Positions 40,902 through 49,319 of a DNA stretch of 64,000 bases are shown one piece after another. The stretch's first letter is position 1. The number at the start of each line of letters is the position of its first letter. Below the pieces are notes generated by a model, which saw only the letters and a program-made list of their open reading frames with translations, was not told the DNA's origin and did no database searches. Both the position numbers and the translations under genes were made by a program. Source of the stretch: Actinomadura luteofluorescens (GTDB lineage Bacteria; Actinomycetota; Actinomycetes; Streptosporangiales; Streptosporangiaceae); NCBI RefSeq assembly GCF_013409365.1, contig NZ_JACCBA010000001.1:7006001-7070000 (forward strand), in the 5' to 3' direction.

Positions 40902-42359
40902 TCAGCGGGGAGCTTCGGGCGCGGAATCCGGACGGGCCTTCATGGTCAGGGCCAGCAGGATGGTGCAGGCGGTGAACGCCGCTCCGACGGTGAAGGCCGT
41001 AGTCGCCCCCTTGGTGAAGACGTGGTGGCCTGCTCCGTGCGCCGTGCGGGTGGCGGCCCCGAACGCGGTGACGAGGATGGCCAGCCCCAGCGCGCCGCCG
41101 ATCTGCTGCATGACGTTGAGCAGGCCGGAGGCGGCGCCGGCGTCCTCCGCGTGGACGCCGGAGGTCAGCACGGTGGTGATCCCGACCAGCAGGGTGCCCA
41201 TGCCGAGGCCGGCGACGAGTGTCGGACCGAGCAGCGATCCCGCGTACCCGCCCGACGGTGTCAGCCGGGCCAGCCAGAGGAGGCCCACGGTGATGGCCGC
41301 GGCGCCGGAGGCGGTGAGCGTCTTCGCTCCGAGGCGGGGCAGCAGCCGAGCGGAGGCGTTCGAGGAGATGAGGATCAGGACGGTGAGCGGCACGAACGCG
41401 AGGCCGGCCTTCAGCGGGTCGTAGCCGCGGATCTGCTGCAGGAACTGGGTGAGGAAGAAGAACATGCCGTTGCCCGCGGCCATGACGAACAGCAGGCCGA
41501 GGTAGCCGGCGGCCCGGTCGCGGTCGGCGAACAGCCGCAGCGGCGTGATCGGCTGCCGGGCACGGGCCTCGGTGGCCACGAACAGCGCGAGCAGGATGGC
41601 GGCCGCGCCGAGCGCGCCGAGGGCGGCCGGGTCGCCGAAGTCCTGCTCGGCGGCGCGGATGAAGCCGAAGACGAGCGCGGTCATGCCCAGGGTCGAGGTC
41701 AGCGAGCCGGCGAGGTCGAAGTGGCCGGGACGGCGGTGGGTCTCGGCGACGAACAGCGGGGCCGCGGCGAGCAGGACGGCGCCGACCGGCACGTTGATGA
41801 ACAGGACCCAGCGCCAGGAGATCCAGTCGGTGAGCATTCCGCCGGCGATCAGGCCGAGGGCGGCGCCGGAGCCGGAGACGGCCGCGTAGGCGCCGAGCGC
41901 CCGGCCTCGCGCGGCCGGCCCGGGGAAGCCGGTGGTGATCAGGGCGAGCACGGTCGGCGCGGCGACGGCGGCGCCGATCCCCTGCCCGGCGCGGGCGGCG
42001 AGCAGCATCCCGGCCGAGGTCGACAGCCCGCCGGCCAGTGAGGCGGCGGTGAACACGGCGACTCCGCCGATGAGCGCCCGCCGCTGGCCGAAGATGTCGC
42101 CGACGCGTCCGCCGAGGAGGAGCAGCCCGCCGAAGGCCAGCATGTAGGCGTTCAGCACCCACGACAGGTCGGCGGGGGAGAAGGCCATGTCGCGCTGGAT
42201 GCGGGGCAGGGCGATGTTCACCACGCTGGTGTCGAGGATGAACATCGTCTGGCAGATCAGCACGATCGCCAGCACGAGGCCCGGACGGCGCTGCGATCCG
42301 GGCGGATCGGGCAGACGGGCGCCCTCCGTCGTCGGTGTGGGCAGGATCTCTTCGGTCAT
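40902..42359 (-). CDS. MFS drug exporter, DHA2 (14-TM) type
   Basis: A 485-residue major facilitator. The first helix carries QTMFILDTSVVNIALPRIQ, the DHA2 motif with the proton-relay Asp. The loop motif GGRVGDIFGQRR follows helix 2, and motif C-like GAALGLIAGG lies in helix 5. Hydropathy gives about 14 helices. Family members export drugs, dyes or secondary metabolites by proton antiport. The ATG at 42359 has GAGGAG upstream. It is divergent from a TetR gene, with two identical GAGGAGGTTCCTCG sites between them, a typical resistance-pump arrangement. Confidence 0.9.
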   Translation of the reverse strand: MTEEILPTPTTEGARLPDPPGSQRRPGLVLAIVLICQTMFILDTSVVNIALPRIQRDMAFSPADLSWVLNAYMLAFGGLLLLGGRVGDIFGQRRALIGGVAVFTAASLAGGLSTSAGMLLAARAGQGIGAAVAAPTVLALITTGFPGPAARGRALGAYAAVSGSGAALGLIAGGMLTDWISWRWVLFINVPVGAVLLAAAPLFVAETHRRPGHFDLAGSLTSTLGMTALVFGFIRAAEQDFGDPAALGALGAAAILLALFVATEARARQPITPLRLFADRDRAAGYLGLLFVMAAGNGMFFFLTQFLQQIRGYDPLKAGLAFVPLTVLILISSNASARLLPRLGAKTLTASGAAAITVGLLWLARLTPSGGYAGSLLGPTLVAGLGMGTLLVGITTVLTSGVHAEDAGAASGLLNVMQQIGGALGLAILVTAFGAATRTAHGAGHHVFTKGATTAFTVGAAFTACTILLALTMKARPDSAPEAPR

Positions 42360-42390
42360 GACGCTCCTCGCGGCGGCGGTGAGAGTTAAA

Positions 42391-42439
42391 CGAGGAGGTT
42401 CCTCGCTACAAGCCCGGTACATTATGAGGAGGTTCCTCG
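42391..42439. promoter_or_regulatory. Twin operators of the MFS/TetR pair
   Basis: CGAGGAGGTTCCTCG at 42391-42405 and GAGGAGGTTCCTCG at 42426-42439 are the same palindrome (GAGGA-N3-TCCTC) repeated with a 34-bp shift between the divergent genes. Confidence 0.7.
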
Positions 42440-42461
42440 TTTAGCAACCGGCGGAGGGTTC

Positions 42462-43073
42462 ATGACGAACGGGCGGGCGACCGGGCGGGCGCCGCGCAAG
42501 GACGCGCGGCGCAACTACGACCGGCTGCTGACGGCGGCACGGGCGGCGTTCGGCGAGCAGGGCGTCGGCACGTCCCTGAACGACATCGCGCGTAGAGCCG
42601 GCGTCGGGAACGTGACCCTCTACCGGCACTTCCCGACCCGCCAGGCTCTCCTGGAGGCGCTACTGGGGGAGAGCCTGCGCGGACTGCGCGTCCGCTCGGA
42701 CGCCCTGCTCACCGCCGCCATGCCCGGCGACGCGCTGGCCAGGTGGTTCGAGGCCGCGGTGGAGCATGCGATGACCTACCGCGGCCTGGTCGACGCCCTC
42801 GTCGACAGCCTCGCCGATCCGGAATCGGACCTGCACGCCAGTTGCCAGGCCATGAAAGCGGGCGGGGCGCAGTTGCTGGCGCGCGCCCAGCAGGCCGGAG
42901 CCGTCCGGCCGGACGTCGACGACTCCGCGCTCTTCTCGCTCGTCGCGGCGGTCGCCTGGGCCGTGGAACGAGCACCTGGGGACCGCGAGCAGATCCTGGC
43001 CGTCCTGTTCGACGGGCTCCGCCCCGCTGCGGGACCCGTACGCGGTGGCGGCGGCGCCTCAGGACGAGATTAG
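42462..43073 (+). CDS. TetR-family repressor of the MFS exporter
   Basis: A 203-residue TetR protein. The helix-turn-helix (TSLNDIARRAGVGNVTLYRHF) is at ~35-56, and the C-terminal domain resembles the SbtR/TetR_C_36-like group. The ATG at 42462 has GGAGGG 5 nt upstream. It is divergent from the DHA2 pump and shares the twin operator. Its stop codon TAG forms the first bases of the TAGGAT hexamer that precedes the ECF41 sigma gene. Confidence 0.9.
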   Translation: MTNGRATGRAPRKDARRNYDRLLTAARAAFGEQGVGTSLNDIARRAGVGNVTLYRHFPTRQALLEALLGESLRGLRVRSDALLTAAMPGDALARWFEAAVEHAMTYRGLVDALVDSLADPESDLHASCQAMKAGGAQLLARAQQAGAVRPDVDDSALFSLVAAVAWAVERAPGDREQILAVLFDGLRPAAGPVRGGGGASGRD

Positions 43074-43082
43074 GATCGGCTC

Positions 43083-44024
43083 ATGCCTTTGACAGGGGAG
43101 GACGTCGACCGGTTCGAGGCGGCGCGGCCCCGTCTGGAGGCCATCGCCTACCGTCTCCTCGGCTCCGCGGACGAGGCACAGGACCTCGTGCAGGAGACGT
43201 TCCTGCGCTGGCAGGCCGCCGACGTCGCCCGCGTCGAGGTCCCGGAGGCCTGGCTGACGAAGGTGCTCACCAACCTGTGCCTCAACCAGCTCGCCTCCGC
43301 ACGGGCGCGGCGCGAGACCTACGTGGGCCGGTGGCTCCCCGAGCCGCTGCTAGCGGGGGACCCGATGCTCGGCCCGGCCGGCACCGCCGAGCAGCGCGAA
43401 TCGGTGTCGTTCGCGGTTCTCACCTTGCTGGAGCGGCTGTCCCCCCGCGAACGGGCGGTCTACGTGCTGCGGGAGGCCTTCGACCACCCGCACCGGGAGA
43501 TCGCCGAGATCCTCGACATCACCGAGGCCGCCAGCCAGCAGATCTTCCACCGCGCCAGGAAGCACGTCGCCGACGGCAGGGCCCGCCGGGAGATCGATGA
43601 GGCCGCCGCCCGCCGGATCGTCGAGGAGTTCCTCGCGGCCGCCGCCAGCGGCCAGACCGGTGAGCTCGTACGGCTGCTCACCAAGGACGCCATCTCCGTC
43701 GGCGACGGCGGAGGGAAGGTCCCGGCACGCGCCAAGGCGTTCGAGGGCGCCGCCGCGGTCGCGAAGTTCGTGCGGACCCTCCTCAGGCCCACCGAGGCCA
43801 AACGCGCCATCGTCGGCGGCTCGTCCGAGATCTACGCATGGGTCGCCAACGGAGAACCCGCCGTCGTGGCCGTCGTGGACGGCCGGGTCGTCGCCATCAT
43901 GTGCCTGGAGGTCACAGCCGAGGGGATCACCGCCTGCCGTACCCAGGCGAACCCCGACAAGCTCGAACGCGCGACCGAGCAGTGGGCGGTGGCCGACCAT
44001 GCGGAGCCTCTGCTCACGGTGTGA
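43083..44024 (+). CDS. ECF41-family RNA polymerase sigma factor
   Basis: A 313-residue ECF sigma factor: region 2 (~8-70), region 4 (~105-165), and a C-terminal SnoaL/NTF2-like extension. The three ECF41 signatures are present: WLPEPLL at 84-90, DGGGK at 208-212 and NPDKL at 290-294. In this family the C-terminal domain contacts the core and tunes activity in place of an anti-sigma factor. ECF41 genes usually neighbour a carboxymuconolactone decarboxylase, oxidoreductase or epimerase. Here an epimerase-like gene follows. ATG at 43083 lies 6 nt after TAGGAT (43071-43076), so it is probably leaderless. Confidence 0.9.
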   Translation: MPLTGEDVDRFEAARPRLEAIAYRLLGSADEAQDLVQETFLRWQAADVARVEVPEAWLTKVLTNLCLNQLASARARRETYVGRWLPEPLLAGDPMLGPAGTAEQRESVSFAVLTLLERLSPRERAVYVLREAFDHPHREIAEILDITEAASQQIFHRARKHVADGRARREIDEAAARRIVEEFLAAAASGQTGELVRLLTKDAISVGDGGGKVPARAKAFEGAAAVAKFVRTLLRPTEAKRAIVGGSSEIYAWVANGEPAVVAVVDGRVVAIMCLEVTAEGITACRTQANPDKLERATEQWAVADHAEPLLTV

Positions 44025-44110
44025 CGCACGACACGTCCGGCCCCTGTCAGCAATCGGCGGGCCGTCCGGTTCAAGAGTCGAACCCGAACCGGACGGCAGA
44101 GGAGCCGACA

Positions 44111-45046
44111 ATGAGAGTCCTGGTAGCAGGAGCGACCGGAGCGATCGGCAGGGAACTCCTGCCCCGTCTGATCGAGTCGGGCCACGAGGTGTTCGCCATG
44201 GTCCGCGGCGAATCCGGAATGTCCGAGGCGACGCGGATGGGCGCGGAGCCGGTCGTCGCCGACGCGCTCGACCGCGCCCAGGTCGAGGCGGCCGTGCGGC
44301 AGGCGGCCCCCGAGGTGATCGTCCACCAGTTGACCGCCATCGGGCACGTCGACACCCGCCACTTCGAGCGCACCTTCGCCGCCACCGACCGGCTGCGGAC
44401 CGAGGGCACCGACAACCTTCTCGCGGCCGCGCGCGCCGTAGGAGTGCGGCGGTTCGTCGTCCAGAGCAACGGGGCGTTCACCTACGACCGGACCGGCGGG
44501 CCGGTCAAGAGCGAGGACGACCCCCTGGACCGCTCGCCGATCGCCCAGATGACCTCGATGATCGCAGCGATCGGGCATCTGGAGAAGGCCGTGCTGGACG
44601 CCGGCTGGACCGAGGGGATCGTGCTGCGCTACGGCGCGTTCTACGGGCCCGGCACCTCCATGGCCCCGGGGTCCGAGCAGTTCGAGATGATCCGCAAGCG
44701 CAGGTTCCCGATCGTCGGCGACGGCGGCGGGGTCTGGTCGTTCGTCCACATCGCCGACGCCGCGGAGGCCACGCTCGCGGCGGTGGAGAACGGGGGCCGC
44801 GGTGTCTACAACATCGTCGATGACGACCCCGCCCCGGTCTCCCAATGGCTGCCGGAGCTGGCGGCGATGCTCGGCGCCAGGAAGCCGATGCGCGTGCCGC
44901 GGTTCGTCGGACGGCTCGCCGCCGGAGAGGCCGGCGTCGTGCTCATGACCGAGCTGCGCGGCGCGTCCAACGCCAAGGCCAAGCGCGAACTGGGCTGGCA
45001 CCCCGCACACCCGAGCTGGCGTCAGGGACTCCAGGCCGGGACGTGA
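44111..45046 (+). CDS. NAD(P)-dependent epimerase/dehydratase-like protein
   Basis: A 311-residue extended-SDR protein. The N-terminal GATGAIGREL (residues 7-16) binds the nucleotide. The middle region carries VVQSNGAFTYDR in the Ser/Tyr area, but the classical Tyr-x3-Lys is not evident. The atypical GHLEKAVLDAG takes its place, so it may be a redox-sensing or reductase-like family member. It lies 86 bp after the ECF41 sigma gene, matching the known ECF41-epimerase linkage, and is a likely sigma target. The ATG at 44111 has GAGGAG 6 nt upstream. Confidence 0.85.
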   Translation: MRVLVAGATGAIGRELLPRLIESGHEVFAMVRGESGMSEATRMGAEPVVADALDRAQVEAAVRQAAPEVIVHQLTAIGHVDTRHFERTFAATDRLRTEGTDNLLAAARAVGVRRFVVQSNGAFTYDRTGGPVKSEDDPLDRSPIAQMTSMIAAIGHLEKAVLDAGWTEGIVLRYGAFYGPGTSMAPGSEQFEMIRKRRFPIVGDGGGVWSFVHIADAAEATLAAVENGGRGVYNIVDDDPAPVSQWLPELAAMLGARKPMRVPRFVGRLAAGEAGVVLMTELRGASNAKAKRELGWHPAHPSWRQGLQAGT

Positions 45047-45075
45047 CCCGCTGCTCGCCGTTCGATGTTCGCAGA

Positions 45076-45106
45076 GAGAGGGACCGACTTCGGCCAGTCC
45101 CTTCTC
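45076..45106. terminator. Hairpin between convergent genes
   Basis: GAGAGGGAC (45076-45084) and GTCCCTTCTC (45097-45106) form an imperfect stem between the epimerase-like and DoxX genes. Confidence 0.45.
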
Positions 45107-45113
45107 GCCTGGT

Positions 45114-45818
45114 TCAGGACGGTGTGTCGGTGTCGTCGGCGGGACGCTTGGACGGCTGGGTGGTCGAGGCGCGGCGGCGCTGGGCCGGCTTGCGGCGGCC
45201 GGCCACCAGCACGTCGTCGGGGTCGTCGGCGGGCTTGTCCGGTTTCTCGGACGCATCCGGGGCGGGGATCGCGGGCGGTTTGGGGGAGCGGCGCGGCTTC
45301 TTCGCGGGCTTCAGCTCGGCCTGGCGCAGCGACTCCACGAACTTCGCCGCGTCCTCCTCGTCCTCGTCGTCCTCGTCGCCCGGGCCGGGGCGGCGGAGGC
45401 GCTTCGCGACGACCCACTGGTCGAGGGTCAGGCGGCCGCCGCCGCCCGCCGCGAACAGCAGGCTGACCATGGCGAGCGCGAGGACCAGTTCGTAGCCGTT
45501 CTGGACGCTCTTGCCGTCCACCATGAACAGGCCCCGGTCCGCGTGGACGAAGACGAACGCGCCCGCCATGTCGATGAAGAGCAGGGCCCCGGTGAGCGGC
45601 AGGCCGAGCCCGACGATCAGCGCCGCCCCGCCGAGGAGTTCGACGAACGCGGAGTAGACGGCCGCGACCGTCGGCACCGGCACGCCGAGGGCGTCGAACG
45701 AGCGGCCCGTCGCGGTGACCCCCGCCTCGATCTTCTGCCAGCCGTGCGCCATGAAGACGATGCCCACGCCTAGCCGCGCCAGGACGGCGACGACGTCGTA
45801 CAGCGGACGAGTGCGCAT
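45114..45818 (-). CDS. DoxX-family membrane protein with charged C-terminal tail
   Basis: A 234-residue protein. The first ~140 residues form a four-helix DoxX domain (RLGVGIVFMAHGWQKIEAG start, FVELLGGAALIVGLGLPLTG, LFIDMAGAFVFVH). From ~150 on, the tail is low complexity: first acidic (DEDDEDEEDAAKF), then Lys/Pro-rich. DoxX proteins are linked to thiosulfate:quinone oxidoreductase or, in mycobacteria, to oxidative-stress membrane complexes. Neither is shown here. The ATG at 45818 has GGAG 8 nt upstream. Confidence 0.85.
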   Translation of the reverse strand: MRTRPLYDVVAVLARLGVGIVFMAHGWQKIEAGVTATGRSFDALGVPVPTVAAVYSAFVELLGGAALIVGLGLPLTGALLFIDMAGAFVFVHADRGLFMVDGKSVQNGYELVLALAMVSLLFAAGGGGRLTLDQWVVAKRLRRPGPGDEDDEDEEDAAKFVESLRQAELKPAKKPRRSPKPPAIPAPDASEKPDKPADDPDDVLVAGRRKPAQRRRASTTQPSKRPADDTDTPS

Positions 45819-45916
45819 GCCGGCGGCTCCTTCGGCGGGAGGGACGGGCCCTGGTTCGACGGAGAGTATGACGGCCCCGGTGCGGATCTCGCGAACATCG
45901 CAGGTGAACGGGCCGC

Positions 45917-46813
45917 TCAGGTTTCGATGGAGGCGCGGGCGAGGGCCGCGGCGACGGTTTTGCAGGCGTGCTCGACGGTCTCGACACCGTCCCGCATTGT
46001 GGCGCCGCGTTCGGAGAGGGCGGCGATCAGGAAGGTGCGGCCCGCGGCGCGGACGATGCCGATGCTGTTGACCGTCCAGGCCCCGCCGTGCCTTTCGCGG
46101 GGGAGCCAGCCGTTCTTCACCTCGGCGCCGGTCCCCGCCGCGCTGACTCCCCATGCCTGCTCCGGCGCCACGTCCCCCATCAGGTGGCGGACGTAGCGGC
46201 GGCCTGCGGAGCTGAGCGGACTGCCCGCGGACGTGAGGGCGGTCAGCAGCCGGATCTGGTCGGCGGCGCTCGTCGTGGTCGAACCCCATGAGCCGCCGGG
46301 GCCGGGCTCGGTGTCGCGCAGGCCCAGCGTCCTGTTGGCGGAGGCGAGGCCGTGCGCGCCGCCGATGGACCGCCACAGCTCGCTGGCGGCATCGTTGTCG
46401 CTGACCTTGATCGCACGCTCGGCCAGGGCCTTCTCCATGGACGTGAGCGCGCGTCGCTCGTGCTGCGCCCGGAGGAGCAGCGCCATGACGATGTCGACCT
46501 TGACGATGCTGGCCGTCGCCGTGCGCAGGCTCTCGCCGTAGGAGTAGGAGAGGCCGGTGGACGCCTCGCGCACCGAGATCGACAGGTCGCCGGACCTGCC
46601 GTCCAGGTACCGGCGGAGTGCGCGGGTGAGTTCCTCGCGCTGGGGTCGGGTGAAAGTGGGCGTCGTCGGGTGCCGCCTCGGGGCCGGGGTCGTCGCGGTC
46701 GTCGCGGTCGTCGTAGGGACTCTGGGGGGCTCGTAGACGAACGCCGTGGAGCCGGCCACGAGTATCGCGGTCGCGGCGAGCACCGCGCAGGCGAGAAGCA
46801 CGGCCCGTCTCAT
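45917..46813 (-). CDS. Secreted class A beta-lactamase-like serine hydrolase
   Basis: A 298-residue protein with an N-terminal signal/anchor helix (3-25) and a Thr/Pro-rich linker to ~55. The penicillin-recognising fold carries SIVK (S102-x2-K105), SDN (138-140) and KNG at 233-235 in place of KTG. These are the three active-site motifs of class A lactamases. The Omega-loop Glu is not clear, so it may be a non-hydrolysing or differently specific homologue, as seen for many actinomycete proteins annotated 'serine hydrolase'. The ATG at 46813 has AGGA 8 nt upstream. Confidence 0.85.
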   Translation of the reverse strand: MRRAVLLACAVLAATAILVAGSTAFVYEPPRVPTTTATTATTPAPRRHPTTPTFTRPQREELTRALRRYLDGRSGDLSISVREASTGLSYSYGESLRTATASIVKVDIVMALLLRAQHERRALTSMEKALAERAIKVSDNDAASELWRSIGGAHGLASANRTLGLRDTEPGPGGSWGSTTTSAADQIRLLTALTSAGSPLSSAGRRYVRHLMGDVAPEQAWGVSAAGTGAEVKNGWLPRERHGGAWTVNSIGIVRAAGRTFLIAALSERGATMRDGVETVEHACKTVAAALARASIET

Positions 46814-46939
46814 CGACGCCGTCCTGCGTCGGAATCCATGATCGGGAGTGTCGTGAGCCGGCTGTTACCCCTGTGTTAGCACCCGCGAGGGCGTAATAGT
46901 GGAATCACATGGCTGGCTCCGTGGTGAGAACATGAGCGC

Positions 46940-47977
46940 ATGATGGGTTCTCGCCAGCTGGAGTACTTCAGGGCGGTGGCGCGTGAGCTGCACTTCACGC
47001 GTGCGGCGGAGACGCTGCAGATCGCGCAGCCCGCGCTGTCCCAGCAGATCCGCAAGCTGGAGCGGCAGCTCGGCATCACCCTGTTCGAGCGCAACAACCA
47101 CAGGGTCGAGCTGACTCCGGCCGGGGCGGCGCTCCTGGAGCACGCCGAACGGATCCTGTCCGACATCGCGGCGGTCGAGGACGAGATGCGCGGCTGGGCG
47201 GAGGGGACGCGGGGCCGGATCCGCCTCGGCGGGGCCCGCGGCCTGACGGCCCGGCTCGCGCGCCTGCTGGCGGAGTTCTCCGAGGAGTTCCCGGCGGTCG
47301 ACGTGGAACTGCGGGAGATGAACACCGAGGAGATGGTCGCGGGCCTCGGCGGAGGACGCCTCGACGCGGCGACCGTCGTCCGGATGCCGCCGCAGGAGGA
47401 AGGGCGGCGGTTGGAGTCCCTCCCGCTCGGCGAGGAGCCGCTCGTCCTGATCACGTCGGTGTCGGCGCCCCTCGCAGGCAGGTACAGGGTGCCCGTCGCC
47501 GCGCTGGACGGCATCGACCTGGTCTGCTACTCGCCGGGCTCGGTGATCCGCGAGATCGTCCTGTCCGCCTTGGCGGCCGCCGGCGCTACGGCGCGCATCC
47601 GGTTCGAGACGCGGGAGTACAGCACGGCCAGGGCCATGGCGAGCGTGGGACTGGCCGCGGCCGTCGTCCCCCGCTCGGTGGCCGAGGAACCGGGCCAGCC
47701 GGTGAGCGTCGTCCGGCTCGACCCCGAACCGCACCTGGGCGCCGTCCCTCGCCTGGCCCGCCGGACGCCGCCCGAGCCCAGCGCTGGCCGCGTTCATCGA
47801 CTTCGCCGCCCGCCGTCCGGACCTCGCCTCGATCGGACCCTGACCGCTCGGCTCGCCGCGCAGGCCCAGCCGTCCGTGATGCCGGTTCCTGCGGGACGTG
47901 GGGGAGCCCTCAGCGCGGCCGACGCCGGCGGCGAATCGCGCCGCCAAGGTTGGACAGTTAATAAGCAAGAGATATGA
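46940..47977 (+). CDS. LysR-family regulator with a 3' frameshift
   Basis: A LysR protein: HTH at ~18-50 (LHFTRAAETLQIAQPALSQQIRKLERQLG), then the effector-binding domain with conserved LTPAG and TRGRIRLG. Family similarity in this frame ends near 47740. The expected C-terminus, SLAWPAGRRPSPALAAFIDF and then AARRPDLASIGP, lies one frame over and stops at 47841-47843. The in-frame continuation to 47977 is unrelated Arg/Pro-rich sequence. The disrupted part is only the last ~35 residues, so DNA binding may persist. The CMD-hydrolase fusion gene lies 94 bp downstream. Confidence 0.8.
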   Translation: MMGSRQLEYFRAVARELHFTRAAETLQIAQPALSQQIRKLERQLGITLFERNNHRVELTPAGAALLEHAERILSDIAAVEDEMRGWAEGTRGRIRLGGARGLTARLARLLAEFSEEFPAVDVELREMNTEEMVAGLGGGRLDAATVVRMPPQEEGRRLESLPLGEEPLVLITSVSAPLAGRYRVPVAALDGIDLVCYSPGSVIREIVLSALAAAGATARIRFETREYSTARAMASVGLAAAVVPRSVAEEPGQPVSVVRLDPEPHLGAVPRLARRTPPEPSAGRVHRLRRPPSGPRLDRTLTARLAAQAQPSVMPVPAGRGGALSAADAGGESRRQGWTVNKQEI

Positions 47978-48071
47978 CTGCGAGCTTCACCAGGTCTTGG
48001 ACATCTTGCAGCTATCGGCATGAGCATGGAGGCGTCCCACAGAACGTGGACTCTTTACTGAGGAGCAGGAC

Positions 48072-49262
48072 ATGAACCGTGGCGAGCGCGGGCGGCGCGA
48101 ATACGAGGGGTTGATGGGGCGCAGGCCCGAAGAGGCGCTCGGTGAGGTGCTCCGGACGTCCCCGCAGATGTTCGAGGCCGTGGTGGAGGGGGCGTTCGGC
48201 GGGGCGCTGGCCCGGCCCGAACTGGGCCGCCGAGCGCGCGAACTCGCCTCCGTCGCCATCATCGCGGCGCTGGGAGGCGCGGAACGCCGTCTCGCCAGCC
48301 ATGTGCGAGGAGCGTTGCGTCAGGGCATCGAGCCGTCCGAACTGCTGGCCCTGTGCGAGCACCTATCGGTCTACGCGGGTTTTCCTCGCGCGCTGGACGC
48401 GCTCGCCGTCGTCAACGGCGTTCTCGAAGAGCAGGGCCTTCCGAAGCCGCCGCTCATGCACCGCGTGGCGCTGGCCGACCACGAGACCATCGTCGCGCAG
48501 AAGGGCGACCACGGACCGGCTGTGATCCTTTCGCACTCTCTGGGCGTGGACTGGCGCATGTGGGAGCCCGTCATGGAACGGCTGGCGAACGGCCGGCGGG
48601 TCTTCGCCTACGACTTCCGCGGACACGGCGGCGCCGCCGGGGCGCCCCGACCGTTCACGATGGACGACCTCGCCGCGGACCTGCTCGGCGTCCTCGACGC
48701 CTTCGACGTGGACCGGGCGCACGTCGTCGGCCTGTCGATGGGCGGCGGCATCGCGCAGACCGTCGCCGTCCGCGCACCCGAACGCGTCGCCTCGCTGGCG
48801 TTGCTCGCCACCACCGACCACGCCTTCGACGCCTTCGAGGGCCGCGCCCGATCCGGCGAGGACGACGGCATGGAGGCGCAGATCGTCCCCACCCTGACGC
48901 GCTGGTTCACACCTGCCGCGCTCGCCACCGACCCCTGGGGCGTCCGGTACGCGCGGGAGCGCATCCGGCGCCTCGACTCCGCCGACTGGGCCGCGGCCTG
49001 GCGGGCTTTCAAGGGCTTGGACGTCCAGGGCAGGATCGCTGGGAAGGACTTCCCGACCCTGGTGCTCGCGGGCGAGGCGGACGCCTCGACGACCCCGGAG
49101 ATCATGTCCGGCATCGCCGAGCGGATCCCGGGCTCGACCTACCGGGAGCTTCCCGGCACGCCGCACATGCAGACCCTCGAACGTCCCGACCTGGTCGCCG
49201 CGGCCCTCGACGACTTCCTCCCCGCCGATCGCCAGAGCCGGCGCCCTCCCCCGCGCGGGTGA
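48072..49262 (+). CDS. Carboxymuconolactone decarboxylase / alpha-beta-hydrolase fusion
   Basis: A 396-residue two-domain protein. Residues ~10-120 are a CMD (AhpD-like) domain (REYEGLMGRRPEEALGEV, RARELASVAIIAALGG, GIEPSELLALCEHLSVYAGFPRALDA). Residues ~130-385 are an alpha/beta-hydrolase with oxyanion SHSLGVDWRMW, nucleophile GLSMGGG and catalytic His in PGTPHM. These are the two activities of beta-ketoadipate steps catalysed by PcaC and PcaD. In actinobacterial PcaL the hydrolase comes first. Here the order is reversed. No other pca genes are nearby, so the role may differ. The ATG at 48072 has GAGGAG upstream. Confidence 0.85.
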   Translation: MNRGERGRREYEGLMGRRPEEALGEVLRTSPQMFEAVVEGAFGGALARPELGRRARELASVAIIAALGGAERRLASHVRGALRQGIEPSELLALCEHLSVYAGFPRALDALAVVNGVLEEQGLPKPPLMHRVALADHETIVAQKGDHGPAVILSHSLGVDWRMWEPVMERLANGRRVFAYDFRGHGGAAGAPRPFTMDDLAADLLGVLDAFDVDRAHVVGLSMGGGIAQTVAVRAPERVASLALLATTDHAFDAFEGRARSGEDDGMEAQIVPTLTRWFTPAALATDPWGVRYARERIRRLDSADWAAAWRAFKGLDVQGRIAGKDFPTLVLAGEADASTTPEIMSGIAERIPGSTYRELPGTPHMQTLERPDLVAAALDDFLPADRQSRRPPPRG

Positions 49263-49319
49263 AGGAGACGCCCCGCGCGGGGGAGGGGCGCCCGCCCTGG
49301 CGGACGGCAGGCTTCGATC

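Noticed and set aside
44045..44066. TGTCAGC ... CGTC resembling the ECF41 promoter (TGTCACA-N16-CGTC) upstream of the epimerase-like gene
   Set aside because: The spacer is only 11 nt, one base of the -35 element differs, and no better match is visible, so I do not annotate it.
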